64,000 bases of DNA from Mesostigma viride (lineage: Eukaryota; Streptophyta; Mesostigmatophyceae; Mesostigmatales; Mesostigmataceae), in the NCBI GenBank assembly GCA_009746045.1, contig RPFO01000034.1, forward strand, positions 3,699,681 through 3,763,680, given 5' to 3'. Of this stretch, positions 1 to 9,324 are shown one piece after another; position 1 is the stretch's first letter, and each line of letters starts with the position of its first letter. Below the pieces are notes generated by a model that ran no database searches, was not told where the DNA came from, and saw only the letters and a program-made list of their open reading frames with translations. Position numbers and translations under genes: made by a program.

Positions 1-302
1 TGCGAGATCGCGACCCTTGACTGCTTGTTGACGCGGTGACGGGATGACGCCGCTCGTCCGCTCTTTTTCACCGGCGCCCTGTCGGTGGCGCGTGCTACAG
101 GCCGCAACGTCTGTCGCATCTGTTGCTGCTTCAAAACCTCGTCATTCGTCCTACTGAGCCGGTCAGAAAGCGCTCTGAGTTCCGCGTGTTTATGCAGCAA
201 CATGTCTCGAAATTGTCGCCCGCTCGTCCCGGGCCCGTGCTTGCTGTATTTTGTCACGAGAGGCTGCATCATGTTGATGTACCTCCTGGCACTCGCACCC
301 AC
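1..302 (-). pseudogene. 3' portion of a viral-like zinc-binding protein gene, cut by LTR element, runs off left edge
   Basis: The minus strand is open without a stop from 302 to position 1, about 100 codons. It continues in frame the short ORF that begins at 12843 (minus) once the retrotransposon and one copy of its 5-bp target duplication are set aside. The translated part is rich in Arg, Lys and Gln, with stretches such as RRYINMMQPL and LKQQQMRQTL, and looks like a basic nucleic-acid-binding tail. The 5' half carries a Cys/His cluster like that of the gene at 28437-28868, so the two are probably paralogs. The gene end lies outside the window. Function is unknown. The interruption shows the viral block was in place before the retrotransposon arrived. 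Confidence 0.65.
298..302. repeat. Target-site duplication, left copy (CCCAC)
   Basis: CCCAC lies immediately before the TGTTACGT start of the 5' LTR and is repeated directly after the 3' LTR at 12722-12726. Five-base duplications are usual for Ty3/gypsy integrases, so this is a complete insertion rather than a rearranged one. Confidence 0.9.
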
Positions 303-885
303 TGTTACGTCCCGGCCCTTTAGGTCGGACGTAACAATGGAATAAATTACTAAGGCCTTGTGGCCGTTGTACTAAGTTTTATGGACATTGACTATTGTGT
401 GAATTGGACTAGTTATTTTGGTCCTAGGTTGTCCTTTTAGGGGCCGGTGCGGTGGCGCCGCGCCAGTTCTGAGTCTATCTGTAGTACTAGGCGTGGATCC
501 TGTAGTTGAGGGTCGATGTCGGCCCGGGTCCTACGTGGAATGATTGGCTTGGATTGGTCCAGGGAAATTGGCGTGTATCTGCGCCGCAATCAACCTAGGT
601 TAAATTGGTCCGAGGACGAGAGTCTCGTCCTCTTGGTTTGATGAATGATAAGTGCGAATACGCCTACACATTGAACCCGGGGCAATTATCCATTTGTAAT
701 TGGTGTTGCTAGCCAATATAAGTGTGTACTAATTAGCTTGGCATCAAGCCGTGATGCCAGATATCTCACGACTCACGTCGTGAAGCGCAACCTACTTTAG
801 GCTACCTTGAATTATTCCTAATTCCGGCAAGAAGGGTCTTTCGCTACGTAGCTCAGGCTAGGTGTGTCTGGGCTGGGACGTAACA
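303..885 (+). repeat. 5' LTR
   Basis: 583 bp, ending in the 11-base inverted repeats TGTTACGTCCC and GGGACGTAACA. Its first 35 bases also fold back on themselves (TTACGTCC pairs with GGACGTAA at about 329-337). It lacks a 4-base TAGC present in the 3' LTR, and only about three other differences were seen. Confidence 0.93.
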
Positions 886-900
886 CTGGTTATCGGAGGA
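886..900 (+). other. Putative primer-binding site
   Basis: Directly after the 5' LTR the sequence CTGGTTATCGGAG resembles the complement of the 3' end of initiator methionine tRNA (TGGTATCAGAG) with one extra T and one substitution. Position and resemblance fit the usual priming site of gypsy elements. The mismatch leaves some doubt. Confidence 0.5.
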
Positions 901-993
901 AATGTGCTGGAAAGGTTAGCTAACTCTCGCGGAGAGGGTTAGTGAGCCAATTAGGATACCAAGGCTGAGTTTGACGTAGGTAGAGGTTCCGGA

Positions 994-1202
994 ATTCAAC
1001 GACTGCTGACTGGTCGGCGGCCAGCCCGTAAAGGGATTCAACGACGACCTAGCCAGCAAGCGGCCAGTCTGGGATACTCGGCGGGGCTAGCAATAGTCCT
1101 GTGGTGAGGTGCTGTAAACGATAGCGTTCAGCTCTCCTGCTTTCAACGACACCTAGTGGCGGCCAGGGCTTGCCTTCAACGACACCGGGTGGCGGCCAGC
1201 TC
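994..1202 (+). repeat. Four degenerate leader repeats TTCAACGAC...GGCCAG
   Basis: In the untranslated leader (886-1627) the motif TTCAACGAC followed 15-25 bases later by CGGCCAG occurs four times, starting near 995, 1037, 1142 and 1174. No ORF covers it. A structured packaging or translation signal is possible, but only repetition is seen. The rest of the leader shows nothing recognisable. Confidence 0.6.
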
Positions 1203-1627
1203 AGGAGGATTTAACGTCATCGATTATGGTGCGTCCCCTAGATAGGATCCTTTCTTTACAAGCGATGCCTGTGGAAGGCTAGCTGGCATGCTCGCTTCCT
1301 CTCCGGGTTCGCACGCGTAGGGGTTCTCGTTATACGTTGTGCCTCTATAGGGTGTGAATGTCGTTGGTTCGAATGGAAGTTGCGGACGACAACCATTCGT
1401 TGTTTTACATGTTGTGGGGGTGAATACCGTCTGGCTGTTGCCGACTGTGTTGACGGTGTTTACCTCCGTGTAATCGTTGTATAGCCCCTTTGCCGCGGAA
1501 GGCTGGGGGCGTGTGCTGTGCTACACTCCGTGCTCTCTCCTCGTTCGTTTAAGGTCACTGCATTAGAGGTAGCCTGGGTTTCCCCTTTCTCTCCTGCTTG
1601 CAAGCCGCTGCCAGACTATGATGTAAC

Positions 1628-1966
1628 ATGCCCCGACGTAAAATAAACAAGGGTGGACAGTCTGGATTTCCTTACTATGCAGTAGCTCACGACGGGGATA
1701 AGGGTAGACCTGCTATATTCTACAGCTGGAAGACTTGTGAGGAACACATTAAAGATAAGATATTGTCCCAAGGCTCTAGTGCTAAGTGGAAAGGGTTTGA
1801 TAACATTACAGATGCAGATAGGTTTGTTAGGGAACACATGCCATTGCCTGAGGGGATGCACATCACACGTGAATGCTCCAAGCCACCCACGCTCAGCAGT
1901 CAGGGGGAGGGGACAGCAGTTACAGTTACCTTCTCTCAGCTGACCATTGGCCCTAGCAAGCAGTAG
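1628..1966 (+). CDS. Small ORF upstream of gag with RNase H1 N-terminal / viroplasmin-like domain
   Basis: A 112-residue basic protein. Residues about 13-70 fit the hybrid-binding domain shared by eukaryotic RNase H1 N-termini and caulimovirus viroplasmin: PYYAV near the start, then PAIFYSWKTCEEH, then AKWKGF followed by an acidic-aromatic helix (TDADRFVREH). In that family the domain binds RNA-DNA hybrids or double-stranded RNA, and no nuclease domain follows here. It is separated from gag by about 125 bases and lies in a different frame. A role in binding the replication intermediate is an inference. The Ser/Thr-rich C-terminal 40 residues look disordered. Confidence 0.75.
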   Translation: MPRRKINKGGQSGFPYYAVAHDGDKGRPAIFYSWKTCEEHIKDKILSQGSSAKWKGFDNITDADRFVREHMPLPEGMHITRECSKPPTLSSQGEGTAVTVTFSQLTIGPSKQ

Positions 1967-2092
1967 AGGATACTATTACTAGGTAGTAATACTAGGTTCT
2001 ATATCTATAGATCCATAGCACGTGGTTGCTCTTCTCTCTCTCTTCTTCCTGGGGAGGTGATGCCTGCTGTGTAAGGTACCGGTACGAGCACC

Positions 2093-2407
2093 ATGCCAAC
2101 ACGGTACCAAACAAGGAACGCCAGAGAGACAGAAGACGAGCTTAGGGAGAGAGATTCAGATAATAGAGAGATAGAACCGGTAGACAACCACGAGCACGGT
2201 ACAGAAGGGCTAGAGGTACCACCACAAGTCCAAGTAGAGACAGGTACAGGTGAGGTCATGGAGAGACCTGTGGAAGGCTCCCTACGATCCAGATCTAGTT
2301 CCCCAGCGGATGGGGACAATCTAGACGCCTTGACAAGGCAGGAAGAGGACAGAAGTGACCAAGAGATACTCCAGGGGGGCTCGCAGCAGCAGCAACATCA
2401 GCAGCAA

Positions 2408-2451
<44 letters not shown>

Positions 2452-4408
2452 GCAACGACAGCAACAGCAGCAGCAGCAGCAACGACCGCAGCAGCAGCAG
2501 CAGCAACCACAGCAGCAGCAGCAGCAACAACGGCAACCCCGGTTACAGCAACAACAACTCCAGACGAGACCACAATGGCCACCATCGGACCCTGAGCAGC
2601 AGGGGGACGAGCATGAAGATACCCTGCACTACCGCCATCAGCAGCCAGCCACCGGGCGGCCAACGCATCCTTGGGCAGGTCGGGGGCGGCCCCAGGGACC
2701 TCCACCGGGCCCCACACACCGGGGCAGACGCAGAGTGTCCTTCGGCAGCACGTCTCTGTTACCCACGGCGCTCTGGTATTCGGATGAGGAAGGGGAGATC
2801 CCAGGGGCAGATGGCGAGTTCGATGACCTGGAAGGGACTAACGAGGCGGACGAGGGAACTGTCACGCAGGGCCCGCCCGTTGGTACTCATAGACCACGGA
2901 CCAGCCCAGGGGAGACCAGGAGCAGTGTCACCACCAGAGACGAGGAGACTCGCACGCCAGTCCAGCGCCCGGCACCTCAACCGCAGCGCCCACGGGTGCT
3001 TGACCAAAGCGCGGTCCCCTCGCCAGTGCCTGCTGGCAACCTCAGCTTCAGCAGGGTGGCCTTGGATGACCCGGGGTACGAACACCCCTCATCCGTCCAG
3101 GTGCGGCGGACTCATGGTACGCCGCCCAGATCCAGCTCTCTCCCCCGGTCGCAGCCCCCCGACCTCGGCGATATCCCCCACGTAGACGTCGGTGGGCCCG
3201 TCACCGCCGCGGTAAAGGCCCCACCGATGCCCAATTTCAAGAATGTACCCAAGCTGCACGCGGACATGAAACCGCGCGAGGTAGAGGAATGGGGACGCAT
3301 GTGGCGACGGCAGTATACCATCTGGCGCAACCATCACAACTGGCAGCTGGCCACCAGCGACCTGATTGATCTCGTGATTAACTCCTGTATGGACCCCTCG
3401 GTGATAAGCATCTTGAACTGTGAGAGCATCGCGTCCCAGTCATACCCGCAAACCTTGGCGGAACTGATGGACCGAGTGCGTCGCAAGCTGGTGCCCCCAG
3501 ATGCTACACTCCACGAGCGGATGGCCTTCAGCAAGCTGCGCCAGGGGACCACCCCATATCGCGAGTTTCTGTCTAAGTTCGAGTCCAGCGCCGCCTACCT
3601 GGCTGACATGACCTGGTACGAGTACAAGAGCAGGTTCATCGAGGCACTCTGCCCCGAGCTGCAGGACGAGGTATTCAAGCACTATGCTGATGTCCCTTGG
3701 GAAGAGTGGGACATCTTGAATATCCAGAGGTATCTCCTACAGGTGGCCGACGTAGTGGCTCGCGGGCGTGCCCCCTCAGTGCGCCGTTTCTTCAGACCTG
3801 CTCCCCCGCGACGGGTGAATCAGATGTACTCCACTGATTTCGCCGGCGAGGAGGAGGACGAGTACCTCGACGACCCTGACGAGGGCTACACTGACCTTGG
3901 CGTCAACGCGATCGACGCTAGCAAGGCGCGCTGCTTCATGTGCAGTGAGGTGGGGCACCTCAAGCGCGACTGCCCCAAGCTCCGGGGCAAGAACGCCAGT
4001 CGTGGGACAGGAGAGGGGACACCCAGTGTTCGCTTCTCCGGCCCGGCCTTCGGCAGCCGCCCCGACTCCTCCGGTCCTCGGGACCGACCCCGCAACGCGG
4101 GTGAGCGTGCGGCTCGCCTGCAGCACGCCAGACAGGTCCCGACGCAGTACCAGCAGCCGCGACCACCCGCGACCAGCTCTACCAAGGGTGTGTTGCGCGC
4201 GGTCAACGAGATTGAGGCGCGGCGACAGTCCTCCTCTTCCGGCCAAACGCAGGCAGTGGCTGGCTACGAGTATGACGACGAGGAGGGGGCTGACGAAGAG
4301 GAGGAGGGGGGGAAGAGGGCGGGTGGTCGGGCGAGGCGGCCTCCCGTCCCACCGCTCCTCGGGAGTAGTAGCCCTGCCCATGGGCTTGGGTCCCGGGGTA
4401 GGGGATAG
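2093..4408 (+). CDS. gag: Gag polyprotein with polyglutamine tract and CCHC zinc knuckle
   Basis: A 771-residue structural protein of the retrotransposon. Residues 98-157 are almost pure glutamine, encoded by CAG/CAA repeats. Residues 160-370 are Pro/Ser/Arg-rich and probably disordered. About 385-560 match the Ty3-type capsid (retrotransposon gag) region, with RMWRRQYTIWR and LRQGTTPYREFLSKF. Residues 614-627 form a zinc knuckle, CFMCSEVGHLKRDC (CX2CX4HX4C), for RNA binding. The start at 2093 has a purine at -3 (ACCATGCC). The stop at 4406-4408 comes before the protease region, which lies in the +1 frame. Shadow ORFs encoding poly-Leu, poly-Ala or poly-Ser arise from the CAG tract and are not real. 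Confidence 0.92.
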
Positions 4409-4409
4409 G

Positions 4410-5015
4410 GTAGAAAAATCAGATGGTAGCCCAGACGCGGAGTCAACTAGAGTAGAGGTAGACGTCAATAACGTGGCCGCAGACGCGTCCACCCAACCGG
4501 CGGCGCGTGCATCTCAAGGAGATTCGCGGCATCTGTTTCTTTTCAGCGGAGGGTTACTGGTCCCTCCCACCGTCCTTGATCCGTATTTGAAGGAGAAAAC
4601 GATCATGGACGTGAAGTTCCTGGTCGACACCGGCGCCTCCACGTCCTTCATCAACGAGGCCCTGGTGCGTCGGCTGGGCCTGGTACCACGACCTCACACC
4701 ACGGCAGTATATGTCACCTACTCAGACGGTCGGCGACACCAATCGCCGGGCCTAGCAGACATCAAGGGTGTACTGCAGGGCACGCCGGTGGACCTGGTGG
4801 CGACTATTGCGCCGTTGGGCGCTGCCGACATCATCATTGGAGTGGACTGGCTGGACAAGCAGGATGTGGACATCAGTGTGCGCCGGCGGGTAGTTTGGTT
4901 TCCGGATGGTTCATTCTGGTGCCCAGACAGCGAGTATAGGGCACAGGCCGCGGAGGTCCATAACATTACACACGAGCGCTCGGCGGACGGGCCCGACCAG
5001 CGTCCCAGATCCTGA
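4410..5015 (+). CDS. Retroviral-type aspartic protease, in +1 frame relative to gag
   Basis: The frame is open well upstream inside gag, but recognisable protein starts around 4500. The active site is FLVDTGAST (catalytic Asp codon at 4626), followed by the hydrophobic strand with the conserved ADIIIGVDWL ending near 4850, so the monomer is about 110 residues, as usual for pepsin-like retroelement proteases. It cleaves the polyprotein. It needs a +1 shift from gag or independent initiation. Its stop TGA at 5013 overlaps an ATG at 5015 (TGATGA), so the next ORF could be reached by stop-restart. Confidence 0.85.
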   Translation, partial: VEKSDGSPDAESTRVEVDVNNVAADASTQPAARASQGDSRHLFLFSGGLLVPPTVLDPYLKEKTIMDVKFLVDTGASTSFINEALVRRLGLVPRPHTTAVYVTYSDGRRHQSPGLADIKGVLQGTPVDLVATIAPLGAADIIIGVDWLDKQDVDISVRRRVVWFPDGSFWCPDSEYRAQAAEVHNITHERSADGPDQRPRS

Positions 5016-5814
5016 TGAGTAGCAAGACGCTGGCGCGCCAGCTCCGGAAGGGCAAGGAATACGCGATGTATCGCATAGACCTGGACAGCACTCAGGCTCT
5101 GCTTAACGAGATTGGTGCCGGTTTCACACCGGACGAGCTGGCGCGGTTCAATGCCTCCTGGAGAAGCGCACTGCCCTCTTCGCAGATCGCACCCCCCAGT
5201 TCCCCCCCAACCGATCGGTGCTACATCGTGTCCAGCTCCAGGAGGGTTCCGGGCCTACGGTGTCTCCCATGTACCGCATGGGCCCAGTTGAGCTGGTGGA
5301 GCTCAAGAAGATCCTCATTTCACTACTCGACGCTGGGCTCATTGAACCCAGCAACAGCCCCTTCTCAGCGGGCGTGCTGCTCGTTCCCAAACCCGGGGGC
5401 AAGTGGCGTCTGGTGACTGATTACCGGAAGCTGAACGCCATCACCGTCAAGTCCCGGTATCCTCTACCGCGGATCGACGACATCTTCAACCGTGTCCAGG
5501 GGGCTACGTGTTTCACCGTCATCGACTGTGCGGACGGGTTTTGGCAGCTGCGCATCGCGCCAGAAGACTGCCACAAGACCGCGTTCGCTACGCCCTTCGG
5601 TCACTATCAGTTTTGGGTGGCGGCAATGGGGCTGTGTAATTCGCCTGCGTCCTTCCAGATGCTGATGAACGACATCCTCCGTCCGGTGATGGGCACAGCC
5701 CACTTGCCGCAGGTCTCCCAGGACCTGGCGGACCCGCAGAAGGGGGCGCGCCCGCCCTGGACCTACAAGCGCACGTGCGCACTGGCGTATTTGGACGACA
5801 TCCTGGTGTACTCA
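5015..5814 (+). pseudogene. Reverse transcriptase, N-terminal and palm part, frameshifted and truncated by insertion
   Basis: The ORF opens with ATG at 5015 in one frame (MSSKTLARQLRKGK). Near 5150 the RT homology moves to another frame (LFADRTPQFPPNR, then SPMYRMGP), indicating a one-base indel. From there the fingers and palm are clear: KPGGKWRLVTDYRKLN, then TCFTVIDCADGFWQLRI (motif A Asp), FGHYQFWVAAMGLCNSPASF (motif B) and LAYLDDILVYS (catalytic YLDD) near 5785-5815. Homology stops abruptly at 5815, where an unrelated element begins, and resumes at 6594 with AKTFEEHLEDV. The copy is therefore not functional as it stands. Confidence 0.9.
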
Positions 5815-6593
5815 TTACAATTCGTTCAAGTGGCCCGCCGGAGCGGCTGTACAATTTTTCCCAGTGAGCGCGCTGCCAAGTGTACTTGTGGGCAAATTTT
5901 TAGGTGCCCCGTCACTTCGAGTTACTAAAAATTAGGCTACGGTACGAATTCAGCGAATTTCAGCGAATTTTCAGTCGAACCAAAGGAAGTGACGCCAACT
6001 ACCAAAAAGTTTCCGTTACGAATTTTCAGCCCAACACTCGCGCAAAATGAAGTGACGGCAACTACCAAAAAGTTTCCGTTACGAATTTTCACTCCCACAC
6101 GTTTGCACAAAAGGAAGTGACGGCAACTACCAAAAAGTTTCCGTTACGAATTTTCAGTCCCACACTTCGCGCAAATTTTAGTAGGGCTGCACGCAAGCTA
6201 CCTTTCAAAATTTTGCGCTAGTATGGAACGCATTTCATTCGTCTGGAGGAACGCTGCCCGCCAACTACCCCCGTTCAGAAAGTTCCGCCGAAATTTACCC
6301 GAGATTTGGAAATCTGAACGTCCGCGCAAATTTTAGTAGGGCTGCACGCAAGCTACCTTTCAAAATTTTGCGCAAGTATGGAACGCAATTCATTCGTCCG
6401 GAGGAATGCTGCTCGTCAACTGCCCCCGTTCAGAAAGTTGCGCCGAACTTTACTTGAGATTTGGAAATCTGAACGTGCGGTTGGAGTTTCGCGGGGAAAC
6501 CCAAGTTCCCAAGTAATTCACCAATGAAGCGCTTCGAACACTTGTCCGCTAAAACCTAAGCAGCCGCTCCGCCTGGCCACTTAAACGAAACTT
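5815..6593. mobile_element. Non-autonomous element with 30-bp terminal inverted repeats nested in the RT gene
   Basis: Bases 5821-5850 and the reverse complement of 6561-6590 match at 26 of 30 positions (TTCGTTCAAGTGGCC-type ends). The interior is AT-rich, encodes nothing, and is built of repeats: three copies of a roughly 64-bp unit at 5986, 6049 and 6114, then two copies of a 155-bp unit at 6171-6325 and 6326-6480. It splits RT exactly after the catalytic motif. No target duplication is obvious and the exact ends are uncertain by a few bases. It looks like a MITE-type or foldback element. Confidence 0.85.
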
Positions 6594-9299
6594 GATGCCA
6601 AGACGTTCGAGGAGCACCTGGAAGATGTGGACGCCGTGCTGCAGATCATGGAGGATGAGCACCTTTCGGCGCGGAAGGCCAAGGTGCGCGCAGGTCGCTG
6701 CGTGCCGTTTCTGGGCCATACCCTGTCCGCGGACGGCATCGCGACCGACCCTGAGAAGATCGAGTCCGTCCAGCAGTGGCCTGTCCCTACGGACGTGAAA
6801 GGGGTACGCAGCTTCCTGGGATTGGCATCTTACTACCGACGGTTCATCCCGCGGTTTGCCACCATCGCCGCCCCGATCAACGCTCTTCTCAAGAAGGGTA
6901 CCCCGTTCCTTTGGGCTGAGCAGTGCCAACAGGCTTTCGAGGCGCTCAAGCGCCACCTCACCACAGCGCCAGTCCTTATCCTGCCGGACCCGGCCCTTCC
7001 TTTCGTCGTGGCTACGGACGCCAGCAAGGTGGCCATCGGGGGTGTTCTCCTGCAGGACCACGGCAAGGGCCTTCAGCCCATCGAGTACATCTCACGAACG
7101 ATGATTCCGGCGGAGCGGAATTATCCAGTGCATCAGCAGGAACTCCTGGCAGTCGTCTACAGCTGCCACACGTGGCGTCATCATCTCTTGGGGGCCCAGT
7201 TTTCGGTGGCCATCAGTGAGCAGGGGGATCTCGACCCCCATCGCCTGGTGATCCACACGGACCACCGGCCGCTCACCCACCTCCTGGTGCAGCCCAACTT
7301 GACGCCCCGCCAGGCGCGGTGGATGGAGTACCTGTCACAGTTCGCGCCGTTCAAGATCCAATATGTCAAGGGCGCGGACAATGTGGTGCCCGACGCTCTC
7401 TCGCGACGGGCGGACTATTGGTTCTACGAGGACATGGACGTGCTGCATACCACCTGTGTCCCAGTGGCCGCCCCGGGGACCGCCTACGGTGTGGAACCAC
7501 GGTCTCCCCAGGCCCGCCACTTGTTTCATCTTGGGCACACCACCATGGATGACCTGTCACCCCTCCCGGAGGAGACGGTTCAACCAAGAACCCACGAGGA
7601 CGTGGACACCCCCGGGGAGGGGGAGGGGTCGCATGCGCGCGTGCCCCTTAGTCATGTGGTGCCGCCCCAGGGAATTTTTCAGCTTCAGCCGCTCGGCCCT
7701 CCCACAGTCTTCTCAGAATTCGTCAACCAGGCGGGTACGGATGCGGCAGAACCGGCTGCGGACGCGTTCACAGTCACGTCGGACTTGGAGATGCTGATCA
7801 GCCGTTTCACAATCACGGAGGAAGCAGCACTTGAAGCCATCCGGGCACATCCCCAGCAGATGGGGGCCTATCCTTGCAAGTTCCAGGAGGGGAAACTGTT
7901 CGTGAGTCCCCAGCCGGAGGAATGGCGGCTGTATGTTCCTGAGCTCTGTAGGGCTGCCTTGCTTCACGAGCTCCATGATTCTCTTCTGGGCGGACATCAG
8001 GGAAGTCACCGTCTCCTTCCCCGGGCACGTAAGCACTTCTACTGGCCAGGGATGAAGGAGTATATCGAGACGTATGTGCGCCAGTGCCCCTCGTGTCAGA
8101 TCATGAAGTCCAGGAACACGGGCTCTCAGGCCGTCCCTAAGACGCTGCCGGATCCTATGGGTCCTTGGGATTCTATCATGATGGACTTCATCGGCCCGTT
8201 CAAGAAGACGAAGAACGGCAACAGCATGGTCTTGGTGTTTGTGGACCGCCTGACGCGCATGTGTCACCTGGCCCCGTGTCCGGTCGACCTCACAGCGGAG
8301 GAGTGCGCCAAGATATACCTGACGCACGTGTTTCGGTTTCACGGGCTCAGCCGGCAGTTCATCTCTGACCGCGACAAGCTCTTCACGGCCAAATTCTGGC
8401 AGGAGTTCTTCGAGCAACTGGGCACCAAGGTGTCGCTGGGCACGGCCTATCACAGCTCGTCGTCGCACCTGGTGGAGCGGTTGAACCGCACGGTGCAAGA
8501 GACCATGCGACACTACACCGACACGGTGGGCAGCAATTGGGAAGAACTTCTGGGCTTGGTGGAGTTTTCCCTGAACAATGCCCCCCAGGCCGCCCATGGG
8601 TTCACCCCCTTTTTCCTCAACTCCGGCCGACACCCTCTCACACCGCTCGACTTGCTTGGGAGCCACGAACTGGGAGAGGATCAGGTCAAGCTGGATACCC
8701 TGCAAGGGGTCGAGCGGTTGCTGCAGCGGATGCACCAAGCGCATAACAGCGCGGTTCAGGGCTATCGCGCAGCGGCAGCGCGGTATCTGGAGAGGACAGC
8801 CGGCAAGCGGGATCACAGGGCGCCGTCCATCGAGGTGGGCGATTGGGTCCTGGTTGAGGGCCCGCAGATCGGGCGATTTTCGCACAAGGTGGAGAAGGAG
8901 CTGAAGACTAAGCTCCGACCCATGTTCCTGGGACCCTACAAGGTCCTCACCAAGTTCGATGACGTCATGTTCCAGGTGGACATTCCAGTGTCATGGAACC
9001 TCACGTCCAACCGTTTCCACCGTGACCAGCTCAAGTTGTATCACCAGAACACCATTCAGGGTAGGGTCAATCCCCCAGCCCCACTGGAGTTCAATCCGGA
9101 TACGGGGGAACAGGAGGACGAGGTGGCCGCAATCGTGGGTCACCGGGATGTCAAACGGGGACGAGGGGTCCAGCGACAATATCGGGTGCGATGGCGATTC
9201 GCACAACACGAGTCTGAGGACTCCTGGCGCACCGCTACCGAGTTAGCGGGGTGCGCCCGCTTACTAGAAGCATACAAGAAGACGCACCAGTTGCGTTAG
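6594..9299 (+). CDS. pol: Pol C-terminal part: RT thumb, RNase H, integrase, chromodomain
   Basis: About 900 residues, open from the end of the nested insertion. In order: RT thumb (LGHTLSADGIATDP), RNase H (VVATDASKVAIGG with catalytic Asp, QELLAVVYSCH with Glu, VIHTDHRPL with Asp), integrase zinc finger (two His, then QCPSCQIMKS near 8085-8110), and the integrase core with DDE residues in MMDFIGP, FISDRDKLF and HLVERLNRT. The usual HPQTDGQ before the glutamate reads AYHSSSSHL here. The last about 60 residues (EVAAIVGHRDV, then YRVRWR, then EDSWRTATEL) are a chromodomain, which in chromoviruses directs integration to chromatin. ORF length and motifs look intact, but no start codon from the natural polyprotein reaches it because of the upstream damage. 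Confidence 0.92.
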   Translation, partial: DAKTFEEHLEDVDAVLQIMEDEHLSARKAKVRAGRCVPFLGHTLSADGIATDPEKIESVQQWPVPTDVKGVRSFLGLASYYRRFIPRFATIAAPINALLKKGTPFLWAEQCQQAFEALKRHLTTAPVLILPDPALPFVVATDASKVAIGGVLLQDHGKGLQPIEYISRTMIPAERNYPVHQQELLAVVYSCHTWRHHLLGAQFSVAISEQGDLDPHRLVIHTDHRPLTHLLVQPNLTPRQARWMEYLSQFAPFKIQYVKGADNVVPDALSRRADYWFYEDMDVLHTTCVPVAAPGTAYGVEPRSPQARHLFHLGHTTMDDLSPLPEETVQPRTHEDVDTPGEGEGSHARVPLSHVVPPQGIFQLQPLGPPTVFSEFVNQAGTDAAEPAADAFTVTSDLEMLISRFTITEEAALEAIRAHPQQMGAYPCKFQEGKLFVSPQPEEWRLYVPELCRAALLHELHDSLLGGHQGSHRLLPRARKHFYWPGMKEYIETYVRQCPSCQIMKSRNTGSQAVPKTLPDPMGPWDSIMMDFIGPFKKTKNGNSMVLVFVDRLTRMCHLAPCPVDLTAEECAKIYLTHVFRFHGLSRQFISDRDKLFTAKFWQEFFEQLGTKVSLGTAYHSSSSHLVERLNRTVQETMRHYTDTVGSNWEELLGLVEFSLNNAPQAAHGFTPFFLNSGRHPLTPLDLLGSHELGEDQVKLDTLQGVERLLQRMHQAHNSAVQGYRAAAARYLERTAGKRDHRAPSIEVGDWVLVEGPQIGRFSHKVEKELKTKLRPMFLGPYKVLTKFDDVMFQVDIPVSWNLTSNRFHRDQLKLYHQNTIQGRVNPPAPLEFNPDTGEQEDEVAAIVGHRDVKRGRGVQRQYRVRWRFAQHESEDSWRTATELAGCARLLEAYKKTHQLR

Positions 9300-9324
9300 C
9301 AGACCACAGCCGGTAGGGTGTAGG

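Noticed and set aside
2295-2717. Poly-Leu, poly-Ala and poly-Ser ORFs over the gag CAG repeat, resembling membrane segments
   Set aside because: They are alternate-frame readings of the glutamine tract; gag is supported by its capsid region and zinc knuckle.
7713-8885. 390-codon minus-strand ORF opposite integrase
   Set aside because: Antisense shadow of a clearly conserved integrase; composition is not protein-like.
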